Assembly: GCA_964548365.1 (NCBI GenBank)
Contig: CAZJRD010000050.1
Span: forward strand, 1 to 23,198
DNA: 23,198 bases
DNA from: B46-G9 sp964548365
GTDB taxonomy: Bacteria > Desulfobacterota > DSM-4660 > Desulfatiglandales > Desulfatiglandaceae
Direction: 5' to 3'
Part shown: in pieces, positions 1 through 6,651 of the stretch
How positions within the stretch are numbered: position 1 is the stretch's first letter
Layout: each line of letters opens with the position of its first letter
Made by a program: the position numbers and the translations under genes
The notes under the pieces: generated by a model
Database searches by the model: none
What the model was told of the DNA's origin: nothing
Seen by the model: only the letters and a program-made list of their open reading frames with translations

Positions 1-1158
1 TGCTCCGGCGGAGCGGATCGCTTCCTGCCCGTGATGCTCGCGGATGCGATCCAGGGCCTGAATGAGGCGGATCCTTTTGTCCCGCCCGGGAGCAGGCGGA
101 TCAAAAAGGGACAATTGTCTGTCCTGCAGAAAAAGGTCCCGGAACCATATACGGATGAATCGAATCCGGATTCTCCTGGTGCATGCCTTGAAAAAGAGCG
201 CTTTCATGGGCTCATAAAGTTCGAAGTCCCAGAAACCGGGATGATCAAGACGGTCCTGGCGCCTCACCTCCACTTGATCGGCATAGCGGATCAGGATTCC
301 GGCCTTTCGCGGGAAAAGCCCCTTTTGCCGCAGGCGGCGGGCGCTTCTTTCCACAAGAGTATGGAGTATCCCGACGAGCCGGCGATCATCGTTTTCATCT
401 TCCGGGAGCGTCCATTCCTCGCTTATCACGGGTTTTGCCGGGGAGGGGTACACGGGGGTCGGATCAATCCCGAGGGCCCGTTGGTGAATGACAGGGGCCT
501 GCCGGTTGAACAGGATGGCGAGGCTCGGGAGATCCAGGGCGGCCAGGTCCCTGACCCGGGTGATGTTGAGTTCCTCCAGGAGCAAGTGACGGCGGAAACG
601 GCCGATACCGGGAAGCACCCCCACGGGAAGGGGGGCCATGAAGGTTGATTCACGGCCGTGGGGCACGTCCATGATCGTCTCAGGGGAGACGATACGGGAG
701 GCAATGCTGGAGACCATCTTGTTTCCGGCCACCCCGGCTGTCCCGGGAAGATACAACCGGTCCTTGATCTCCTTTTTCATGCGCAGCGCCGTGTCCTTGG
801 CCTTGCCCCAGAGGCGATCGGTTCCGGTGAGATCCAGGTAGACATGGCCGGGCCGGGATGACTCCCAGACGGGGGTATACCAGGCTGCTATCCTGCACAA
901 TCCCCGGTTGGCCCTTTCCACCAGTCCGGGCTCCGGGTCGATCACGGTCAAATCCGGGCACCGGACAACGGCCTTCACCAGGGGCATGCCCTTGCGCACC
1001 CCCTCTTTTTCCGCTTCGGCGGATACGGAGAGGACCAGTGCGCGCGCTGATCGGGGGGGTGCCACCGCCACGGGACGTCCCCGGAGTTCCGGCTGCACCA
1101 CCCGCGTTATTGCGATGGAAAAGGCCGGGATATGGATATGGATGATGTGATGAAACAT
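1..1158 (-). CDS. Y-family DNA polymerase-like protein, ImuB-like, 3' end beyond window
   Basis: The frame is open for 386 codons from ATG 1158 to the window edge, so the C-terminal end is missing. Visible parts: an N-terminal palm beginning MFHHIIHIHIPAF, a helix-hairpin-helix-like PVGVLPGIG near residue 180, a little-finger region, a clamp-binding pentapeptide QLSLF near residue 350, and a UmuC/DinB-like tail with ALDRIREHHG. In Pol IV the first motif carries two metal-binding positions (H-x-D-x-D-x-F). Here they read His and Pro. The second motif, usually S-x-D-E-A-Y-L-D, reads SSRPGHVYLDLTG, so the Asp-Glu pair is also absent. Family knowledge: ImuB is a catalytically dead Y-family protein that bridges the beta clamp and an error-prone polymerase in SOS mutagenesis. 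The start lies 2 nt after the lexA stop with no clear ribosome site, so translation is probably coupled. An imuA or dnaE2 partner, if present, would lie beyond the left edge. An active Pol IV is the less likely alternative. Confidence 0.85.
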   Translation of the reverse strand, partial: MFHHIIHIHIPAFSIAITRVVQPELRGRPVAVAPPRSARALVLSVSAEAEKEGVRKGMPLVKAVVRCPDLTVIDPEPGLVERANRGLCRIAAWYTPVWESSRPGHVYLDLTGTDRLWGKAKDTALRMKKEIKDRLYLPGTAGVAGNKMVSSIASRIVSPETIMDVPHGRESTFMAPLPVGVLPGIGRFRRHLLLEELNITRVRDLAALDLPSLAILFNRQAPVIHQRALGIDPTPVYPSPAKPVISEEWTLPEDENDDRRLVGILHTLVERSARRLRQKGLFPRKAGILIRYADQVEVRRQDRLDHPGFWDFELYEPMKALFFKACTRRIRIRFIRIWFRDLFLQDRQLSLFDPPAPGRDKRIRLIQALDRIREHHGQEAIRSAGA

Positions 1159-1160
1159 AC

Positions 1161-1766
1161 TTACTTGTAAAACCTCATCACCCCGACCACCTTCCCTTCG
1201 ATCCTGAGATCTTCCGACCGCACGCGGATGGAGTTCATCCCCGTGTGGGCCGGCCGGAGTTCCACGTGATCGCCGTGGCAATAATATTTCTTGACCGTGA
1301 CTTCATTGTCGATGAGGGCCACGACGGTTTCCCCGTTCTCGACGGTGGGCTGTTTCTTGACCACCACAAAATCTCCGTCCAGGATGCCGTCTTCTTCCAT
1401 GGAATCTCCCGCTACTTCCAGGACAAAACAATCCCCGTTCTCGGCAAGCGATAGGGGTACTTCAATAGCCCTCGGGTCTTCTACCGCCTCGATGGGCCTC
1501 CCGGCGGCCACCTTGCCGAGGAGCGGAAGTTCAAAGCGTCTGGTCTCCACGGGGCTGATCACTTGAATGGCCCGCTTCTGGTTTTTTTCCCGCGGGAGCC
1601 GGATATACCCCTTCCTTTCAAGGATCTTGAGGTAGGAGGTGACCGTATTGAAGGAGGCAAAGCCGAACTGTTCGCGGATCTCGTCAAAACTGGGAGATTT
1701 TCCCCATTCGCTGATATACCTGCCGAGATAGGCCAACACCGCCTGTTGTTTCGGTGTGAGTTTCAT
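1161..1766 (-). CDS. lexA: LexA repressor (SOS regulator, self-cleaving)
   Basis: 201 residues, the usual LexA length. An N-terminal winged helix (residues 1-70, with NTVTSYLKILERKGYI as recognition/wing region) is followed by an S24 peptidase-like domain. The autocleavage bond is visible as Ala88-Gly89 in GKVAAGRP, the nucleophile as Ser122 in AGDSMEEDG and the general base as Lys159 in EVTVKK. LexA represses DNA-damage genes until RecA-stimulated self-cleavage. The ATG at 1766 has a GGAGGGAT ribosome site 5-8 nt upstream. It is the first gene of an operon with the ImuB-like gene, and its promoter carries an inverted repeat that is probably its own operator. It diverges from the vapBC-type pair. 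Confidence 0.96.
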   Translation of the reverse strand: MKLTPKQQAVLAYLGRYISEWGKSPSFDEIREQFGFASFNTVTSYLKILERKGYIRLPREKNQKRAIQVISPVETRRFELPLLGKVAAGRPIEAVEDPRAIEVPLSLAENGDCFVLEVAGDSMEEDGILDGDFVVVKKQPTVENGETVVALIDNEVTVKKYYCHGDHVELRPAHTGMNSIRVRSEDLRIEGKVVGVMRFYK

Positions 1767-1797
1767 GCGATCCCTCCGTTGAAATGAAATCTATTAT

Positions 1798-1823
1798 TTA
1801 CAGTTCAACTTATACTGTAAGTT
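1798..1823. promoter_or_regulatory. Putative LexA operator overlapping the lexA promoter
   Basis: TTACAGT (1798-1804) and ACTGTAA (1814-1820) are perfect 7-bp inverted arms 9 nt apart. A second inverted pair AACTTA/TAAGTT (1807-1812 and 1818-1823) overlaps them. Both cover the -10 box, where a self-repressing LexA would bind. The arrangement ACAG...CTGT is opposite to the E. coli CTGT...ACAG box, so this is a lineage-specific candidate and not a recognised consensus. Confidence 0.5.
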
Positions 1824-1837
1824 AAATAGAAAGTCAA
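1809..1837 (-). promoter_or_regulatory. lexA sigma70-type promoter
   Basis: On the minus strand a -35 box TTGACT (1837-1832) and a -10 box TATAAG (1814-1809) are separated by exactly 17 nt. The -10 ends about 43 nt upstream of the lexA start codon. The box match and spacing are seen directly; activity is inferred. Confidence 0.7.
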
Positions 1838-2069
1838 GGGAGAAAATCAGAAACCGGATATTTCATGAAAGGGAGGGGGTAGATCCTTGTCTTTACGAGA
1901 ATGTTGAATTCCTCTCACTGATATTGTATAGGATTTTATGAATGGCTCCATATTGGCGATCATCAATACATGATAAGTATTGAAAGGTTGCGGCTGTCTG
2001 ACGGATTGAATCCGTATTTAGTATCGCCGCCATTTCAGGAAATAGATCTGATATCTCAGGGACATTTCG

Positions 2070-2109
2070 TTGTTGATAAAAATAGGCAAGAGTATTATCA
2101 TTACCGGTA
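2070..2109 (+). promoter_or_regulatory. vapBC-type promoter with palindromic start-site operator
   Basis: TTGTTG (2070-2075) and TATTAT (2093-2098) are 17 nt apart, and the palindrome TACCGGTA (2102-2109) lies at the expected transcription start. AbrB-type antitoxins usually repress their own operon by binding such sites. The rest of the 1838-2069 intergenic stretch is AT-rich and shows no convincing gene. Confidence 0.45.
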
Positions 2110-2133
2110 TTACACATTACTGGAGGAGCAATT

Positions 2134-2361
2134 ATGAGAGTTACCATAAAAGGGCAAGTCACAATTCCACAAGAAATTCGGGAAAAATTAGGAATAACTC
2201 CTGCTGTTGAAGTTGATTTTGTAGAAGAGAAAGACCGAATTTATTTGGTGAAAAGGACAGGCGAACCTAAAAAAACATATAAATTCAGGAAATTGAGGGG
2301 AATAGCCAACGTTAAAATGACAACTGATGAAATAATGGCCCTAACAAGAGAAGACAAATGA
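2134..2361 (+). CDS. AbrB/MazE-fold (VapB-type) antitoxin
   Basis: 75 residues. The N-terminal half, MRVTIKGQVTIPQEIREKLG, is a textbook SpoVT/AbrB swapped-hairpin DNA-binding motif. The C-terminal half is short and charged, as expected for the toxin-wrapping tail of an antitoxin. The ATG has a strong GGAGGAG ribosome site. Its TGA stop overlaps the ATG of the downstream PIN toxin (ATGA), which is typical of coupled toxin-antitoxin translation. It should neutralise that toxin and repress the operon. The region is AT-rich relative to the flanking genes, suggesting acquisition. Confidence 0.9.
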   Translation: MRVTIKGQVTIPQEIREKLGITPAVEVDFVEEKDRIYLVKRTGEPKKTYKFRKLRGIANVKMTTDEIMALTREDK

Positions 2362-2762
2362 AAGGTGTTCTCGTTGATTCGAATATTGTTTTGGATGTTT
2401 TTCTGAATGATCCGAAGTGGGCTGATTGGTCTGAATCAAAACTGGAAGAGTATGATCAATTGGGGATCTTATATATCAACTCGATCGTTTATTCTGAAAT
2501 CTCCATTGGTTTTAAGCGGATAGAGGATCTGGAATCCGCAATAGCCAAAGCCGGCCTCCAGATGTTGGAAATCCCCAAAGAGGCACTGTTTTTAGCTGGA
2601 AAAGCTTACCTCAAATACAAGAAAAGAAAGGGCACAAAGAGAACTCCGCTCCCGGATTTTTTTATTGGCGCACAAGCCGCCGTCCAGAATTTGGATTTAA
2701 TTACGAGAGATGTCTCTAGATATCAATCGTATTTTCCAACTGTAAAATTGATAACTCGATAG
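2358..2762 (+). CDS. PIN-domain ribonuclease toxin (VapC family)
   Basis: 134 residues forming a single PIN domain. The acidic active-site set is visible: Asp7 in VLVDSNIVLD, Glu47 in YSEISIGF, Asp100 in LPDFFIGAQA and Asp118 in LITRDVSRY. These coordinate Mg2+/Mn2+ in VapC nucleases, which often cut tRNA or rRNA when freed from antitoxin. The start overlaps the antitoxin stop by 4 nt. All catalytic residues are present, so the toxin is predicted to be functional. The precise RNA target cannot be read from the sequence. Confidence 0.9.
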   Translation: MKGVLVDSNIVLDVFLNDPKWADWSESKLEEYDQLGILYINSIVYSEISIGFKRIEDLESAIAKAGLQMLEIPKEALFLAGKAYLKYKKRKGTKRTPLPDFFIGAQAAVQNLDLITRDVSRYQSYFPTVKLITR

Positions 2763-2817
2763 AATCTTGTCTTCCCGTTATCGATCCAAGCAAATAGGGG
2801 GAACCGGTCTTTAATAA

Positions 2818-2967
2818 TTCGGCTTACATTACGACTTGAATAAGTTTCATACCCTCAAAGCAGATAGAAAGGGACAATTCGCTATCAGCATCAATAAACA
2901 GTGGCGTGTTTGTTTTAAGTGGCATGACGGTAATGCATTTAATGTCGAAATTGTAGACTATCATTGA
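2818..2967 (+). pseudogene. 3' fragment of a HigB/RelE-type toxin gene
   Basis: The frame between the TAA at 2815 and the TGA at 2965 encodes about 49 residues with no usable start, including RKGQFAISINKQWRVCFKW and ending NVEIVDYH. This matches the C-terminal half of HigB (host inhibition of growth) mRNA interferases, whose usual ending resembles INDQWRICFRW...VEIVDYH. The N-terminal half is absent: the 55 nt upstream are unrelated. No antitoxin (higA) follows; an attC-like site begins 14 nt after the stop. It is therefore a decayed or truncated toxin, perhaps the body of an old gene cassette. Confidence 0.7.
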
Positions 2968-2981
2968 GGTATTGATATGTA

Positions 2982-3032
2982 TGCTAACGAATCGCTGCAC
3001 TCAGCGGAAACCAGTGAGCTCAGTCGTTAATC
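2982..3032 (+). other. Integron attC recombination site (compact)
   Basis: All parts of a folded attC are present in order: R'' arm TAACGA (2985-2990), L'' arm GCTGCACT (2994-3001), an 11-nt terminal loop (3002-3012), L' arm AGTGAGC (3013-3019) and R' arm TCGTTA (3024-3029). L'' pairs with L' if one G (2997) is extrahelical, which is the strand-selection hallmark of attC. Measured between TAAC and GTTA, the unpaired spacers are 5 and 6 nt, as I recall for the aadA1 site. At about 51 bp it is slightly shorter than usual attC sites, and the outer 7-mers deviate from RYYYAAC/GTTRRRY. Confidence 0.65.
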
Positions 3033-3080
3033 TGCTTCCCCCTCTCGCGTGCACGATAGGTAGATGAAAGAGCGAGCAAC

Positions 3081-3674
3081 ATGACCAAACGAAAGCCATC
3101 GCTGGACGAGATTCAGGCGGCACGCGGCAGGTTTCTGCCGGACATACTGGGGCCGGATCTTGACGTTGTTTTCTGTGGCATCAACCCGGGGCTGTATTCG
3201 GCGGCGGTCGGGTGCCACTTCGCACGGCCCGGCAACCGTTTCTGGAAAGCGCTTCACGACTCTGGGTTCACGGATGAGTTACTTGACCCGTCTGAGCAAC
3301 AGCGGCTGTTGGAGTACGGTTGCGGTCTGACGAATCTGGTGCCGCGCGCCACGGCGGTGGCATCTGAGTTGACACGCGACGAGCTCCGCCGGGGGCGCGA
3401 TGACCTGAGCAAGAAAATCGGCGAAGCCCAGCCTCGTTGTGTCGCTGTGCTCGGCATCGGCGCCTTTCGGACCGCCTTCCGTCAGCACAAGGGTGCTCTG
3501 GGGTTGCAAGAGGAGACGCTGGCTGGCGTGCATCTCTGGGTGCTCCCGAATCCCAGTGGACTCAACGCGCACTATCAGCCGCCAGAGTTTGCCCGGCTGT
3601 TCAAGAAACTCCGGGTGGCGATACGGCAATGGAGGAAGCAGGGCAACGAACGTATACAGTCGAAGGGCTTGTAA
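3081..3674 (+). CDS. mug: Mug-type G/U(T) mismatch DNA glycosylase
   Basis: 197 residues of the uracil-DNA glycosylase superfamily, family 2. The catalytic motif GINPG (residues 33-37, Asn35 polarising the water) and the second motif NPSGLN (157-162, intercalating loop) are both intact. Mug removes uracil or ethenocytosine from mismatches with G, starting base-excision repair. The gene is richer in GC and uses different codons from the AT-rich toxin genes to its left. It sits between an attC-like site (2982-3032) and a second R-box-like sequence that includes its own stop codon. The placement suggests it is, or was, a gene cassette. The ribosome site before ATG 3081 is weak. Confidence 0.88.
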   Translation: MTKRKPSLDEIQAARGRFLPDILGPDLDVVFCGINPGLYSAAVGCHFARPGNRFWKALHDSGFTDELLDPSEQQRLLEYGCGLTNLVPRATAVASELTRDELRRGRDDLSKKIGEAQPRCVAVLGIGAFRTAFRQHKGALGLQEETLAGVHLWVLPNPSGLNAHYQPPEFARLFKKLRVAIRQWRKQGNERIQSKGL

Positions 3675-3692
3675 CGGGCCGGCGTTGTTGAC
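3669..3692 (+). other. Possible degenerate second attC end
   Basis: The mug stop codon lies inside TGTAACG, and CGTTGTTG follows within a few bases. TAACG/CGTTG can pair as R''/R' arms, but only 6 nt lie between them, so both L boxes are missing. A stop codon inside the R'' box is common in gene cassettes. It could be a deleted attC or a coincidence. Confidence 0.25.
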
Positions 3693-3865
3693 AAATTACA
3701 TAATGGGTGGATGAACTTCTGCTTCTCTGAGGTTTGCGGCATTCTTGGAGGAGTTGGCAGTAAATTTAGCCGGGTGGTTGTTCCTTGAAAAAGAGGGAGG
3801 CCGAAGGAGCAAAGCAACTGGGGGGATCCCTTTTTGGAGATGGTCATTTTTAAAAGGAGGCAGGC

Positions 3866-5857
3866 ATGCCAAAAAAGATTATTGCTGTAGGGATGATATT
3901 GTTCACCATGGTACTCGGAGCAGCTTTATGTCCCACACCTTCAATGGCTGCAGAATTTACCGCGGATATGAACCAGAGGCTTCACGGTACGGCCATCACA
4001 GGTAAGATATTTGTCAAGGGCTACAAATACCGTGTTGAGCAGCACGATGCAAAAGGCCATCGGATGTTTATCATCGTGGACCAAAAGACTGATTTGACTG
4101 TTGTCGCGGACCCCGCTGAAAAGAAATATATGGAAACGCCAAGCACCGGCATGCTCAGCTTGATGAATGACCCTTTTCAAAGCGCCAGATATATGGAGAC
4201 CAAGTTCAAAAAGACATTGCTCGGTAAAGAAATGATAAGCGGATATGAGTGCACCAAGTTCAAACTTGAAAGTGACAACCAGGAACTGATGACTGTCTGG
4301 AAGGCCGGGAAGCTCGGTTTTGCCTTGAAGATCTCCATGCCCGATAAAAAGCAATCATTCGTGCAGCTGAAAAATATCAAGGAAGGCCCGATAGATGAGG
4401 CTCGATTCCAGGTCCCGGCCGGATACGCCAAAAAGGAAGATCCGAGGAAAAAGAGAGAAAAGGAAGAGGCAGCCCTTCCGGTAATTACAACGTTGGTGAG
4501 GGGCGAGGTCCCTTGGGCCCGAAGAATAGGTCAAGGCGGTGAGATTCGAGTCAAGGTCGATCCCAAAAAATCGGTCAGATTCAGCTTTGAGAACCTGATT
4601 AAGGATGAATCCGTCTTTACCATCAAAGCCTTTCGCAACGGCCGGCCTATAAAAATGGACATCAAGGAGACCTATTCTCTGCGAGGCAAGGGACGACGCC
4701 AGAAACCCCTTCTCGGTTTACAGAACAAGGCCGATGAGATAGCTGTTCGGGTCGAAAAAGGCAAAATCATCGCCAACATTATTAACGAGGAATCCTCCTT
4801 CGCAAGAGACAAGACTAAAACGTTCTTCATCATGACCGGCCTTAGAAAATCCACGCAAGGCAAATTCTTGGACGCCAAGCGCAAATTTCGGCTTGCCATC
4901 ACCGGAGACAGTCAGGACGCCACTAAGTCCAACATTAGGGTCAGATTCTTCAAGGGAGACTATAAAGACAAGATCGACGAGACCGAACTCGTGCTCGTCA
5001 ATGGGCAGAGCAAGACCTGGGACTACCCCCCTGAAAAAGGAATAAAGACGTTTGAAATTGTAGTCGCCGAGCACGGTGGGGTGAAGGTCAGGATTGAACA
5101 GCCGGCACCGAAAAAGGTGAACAAGCCAAAACGAGCGCCTAAAATTGTAAGAACAACGTCCCTAAAACGGACCAAAAAACCCGTGGGAAAGACTATCCCC
5201 GGCAAGCCGCCGGGCCCCAGGCTTTCCAGGAAACAGGCCGGCAAAATCATAAAGGCCATCAACGCCAACGATATAGCGCTGGTAGAATCCGAATTGGACA
5301 AAGGCATGGACATCAACTCCACGCTCTATGGCGGGACCCTTCTGATGAAATCGGCTAACCTGGGTACAGCAGACATGGTCAAGATGCTTATCTCCCGTGG
5401 AGCCAATTTGAATTACAGGACCGGTCGTGGCGATGATGCCCTGTCTGACGCCATGAGCAACAGCCGTCATTGGCAGCAGGTGGTGCCCACTCTGGTGGAG
5501 GCCGGTATCACTATTGACGAAAATACCCCTATCTGGAAAGTTGCCTTTAAGACCAAAAAGGGCAAGCTTCTTCCCGAAGCAAAGAAAGTACTGGAACTTC
5601 TGTTCGCTAAAGGAGCCAGTCCCGATTCTTACACCACCAAGGAAAAATCAACGGTCATCATGTATTATGCCAAGAAAGGCTGGTCGGATCCGCTCAAGTT
5701 TTTCCTAGACCACGGGGCCAACATCAACGCCAGGACCCTGGACGGCAAGACGGCCTTGAGCATGGCCCTGACCAAGCCACGGCGGCCGGAAAAACCTGCA
5801 CAGAAAAAGGAACGTCAAGCTGTTGTGAACTTACTAAGATCCAAGGGGGCCAAATAG
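3866..5857 (+). CDS. Exported DUF4412-like protein with C-terminal ankyrin repeats
   Basis: 663 residues. A signal peptide (1-29, hydrophobic VGMILFTMVLGAAL, Ala-x-Ala-type end SMAA) is followed by an all-beta domain (30-200) resembling DUF4412/LolA-like envelope proteins, a second beta-rich domain (205-405), and a Lys/Pro-rich linker (411-455). The C-terminal third (456-663) carries about five ankyrin-like repeats, for example TLLMKSANLGTADMVKMLISRGANL and DPLKFFLDHGANINART. It is predicted to act in the periplasm or at the outer membrane as a binding or scaffold protein; no enzyme motif is visible. The ATG has an AAAGGAGG ribosome site. It appears monocistronic. The substrate or partner is unknown. 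Confidence 0.75.
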   Translation: MPKKIIAVGMILFTMVLGAALCPTPSMAAEFTADMNQRLHGTAITGKIFVKGYKYRVEQHDAKGHRMFIIVDQKTDLTVVADPAEKKYMETPSTGMLSLMNDPFQSARYMETKFKKTLLGKEMISGYECTKFKLESDNQELMTVWKAGKLGFALKISMPDKKQSFVQLKNIKEGPIDEARFQVPAGYAKKEDPRKKREKEEAALPVITTLVRGEVPWARRIGQGGEIRVKVDPKKSVRFSFENLIKDESVFTIKAFRNGRPIKMDIKETYSLRGKGRRQKPLLGLQNKADEIAVRVEKGKIIANIINEESSFARDKTKTFFIMTGLRKSTQGKFLDAKRKFRLAITGDSQDATKSNIRVRFFKGDYKDKIDETELVLVNGQSKTWDYPPEKGIKTFEIVVAEHGGVKVRIEQPAPKKVNKPKRAPKIVRTTSLKRTKKPVGKTIPGKPPGPRLSRKQAGKIIKAINANDIALVESELDKGMDINSTLYGGTLLMKSANLGTADMVKMLISRGANLNYRTGRGDDALSDAMSNSRHWQQVVPTLVEAGITIDENTPIWKVAFKTKKGKLLPEAKKVLELLFAKGASPDSYTTKEKSTVIMYYAKKGWSDPLKFFLDHGANINARTLDGKTALSMALTKPRRPEKPAQKKERQAVVNLLRSKGAK

Positions 5858-5945
5858 TGCCCATCAATAAATGGCTATTTTACCCGATATCGTCGTTATA
5901 CTCAAATTTTAATCATCGAAATACCGCAATGTATTCCTGTGGTTA

Positions 5946-5963
5946 ATCCCGCTATGGCGGGAT
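5946..5963. repeat. Perfect stem-loop after the ankyrin gene
   Basis: ATCCCGC-TATG-GCGGGAT forms a 7-bp GC-rich stem with a 4-nt loop, about 90 nt after the stop at 5857. No T-run follows, so it is not a standard intrinsic terminator. It could stabilise the mRNA 3' end or be part of a dispersed repeat. Nothing else is recognisable in 5858-6095. Confidence 0.4.
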
Positions 5964-6095
5964 CGCAGGCCGTATCCTCGGCGATTCTGCTGTGAATCCT
6001 CCCGGTATGATTTTGCTATTCGCACAATATTTTTTCTGATAGGAGATTTAGTGAATTTGTCAACAACGCTTCATTCATTGATTAGGGAGGATAAG

Positions 6096-6590
6096 ATGAG
6101 AGTTCTTAAAAGAGCGGTAAGGCCGGGAAGTCTCCTGATTTTGTCAGTGTTGATGATTTTTTCCTTCGGATGCGCAGGTTTGGGGAAGCGTTTGGAGGCC
6201 CCAGGTATCAACGTCGCGAATATCCAGGTGCAGGAAGTCAAAGCGTTTGAAACGTTGCTCAAAATCGATCTCCGACTGATCAACCCCAATGACGTTCCTC
6301 TTGACATAAAGGGGCTGAATTGTGATCTGGAACTGAACGGCAAACGTTTCGCATCGGGCGTGGCCAGGGAGAAGAAGGTGATTCCTCCTTTCGGAACAGG
6401 TGTCATATCGGTCGTCGTCTATTCATCCGTCTTCAAGGTGATCAGGGGAGTCATCGGCATGCAGGGCAAAGAGCATTTTAAGTACAGGCTCAAGGGACAG
6501 GTGCACTTGGAAGGGAACAGGTTGCTCGGTTCAACGATTCCTTTTGAATCAGCAGGCGAACTTTCACTCAAGGCCCTCCCTGAGCTATAG
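6096..6590 (+). CDS. LEA14/WHy-domain lipoprotein
   Basis: 164 residues from ATG 6096, which has an AGGGAGG ribosome site; an alternative GTG at 6051 with its own AGGAG would add 15 residues. The N-terminus is a lipoprotein signal: basic head, hydrophobic LLILSVLMIFSF, then lipobox FGC with Cys26. The mature part matches the water-stress/hypersensitive-response (WHy, LEA_2) immunoglobulin-like fold: LLKIDLRLINPNDVPLDIKG is its signature Asn-Pro segment. Such proteins are associated with membrane or desiccation stress protection, but their molecular role is poorly defined. It converges on fdhE. Confidence 0.8.
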   Translation: MRVLKRAVRPGSLLILSVLMIFSFGCAGLGKRLEAPGINVANIQVQEVKAFETLLKIDLRLINPNDVPLDIKGLNCDLELNGKRFASGVAREKKVIPPFGTGVISVVVYSSVFKVIRGVIGMQGKEHFKYRLKGQVHLEGNRLLGSTIPFESAGELSLKALPEL

Positions 6591-6628
6591 GTCGAAAAGG
6601 CCGGTGTCGCCCGCTTTGCCCTGTTCGA

Positions 6629-6644
6629 CGGTCTTCAAAGACCG
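6629..6644. terminator. Stem-loop between convergent lipoprotein gene and fdhE
   Basis: CGGTCTTCAAAGACCG is a near-complete palindrome lying 7 nt beyond the fdhE stop and about 39 nt beyond the lipoprotein stop. A longer outer pairing GTCGAA/TTCGAC (6592-6597 and 6624-6629) may compete with it. There is no T-run, so termination in both directions is only inferred from position. Confidence 0.4.
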
Positions 6645-6651
6645 CTCCCGA

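Noticed and set aside
1893..2162. An 89-codon minus-strand frame between lexA and the antitoxin
   Set aside because: It overlaps the well-supported antitoxin start and its promoter, and shows no domain or ribosome site.
2748..2784. GATAAC...GTTATC inverted repeat at the vapC end as another attC
   Set aside because: There are no L boxes or extrahelical base, and only about 20 nt lie between the arms; competing pairings fit equally well.
3800..3860. A glycine-riboswitch-like GCCGAAGGAGCAAA core upstream of the ankyrin gene
   Set aside because: The conserved CUCUCAGG partner and a second aptamer are missing, and the downstream gene has no link to glycine.
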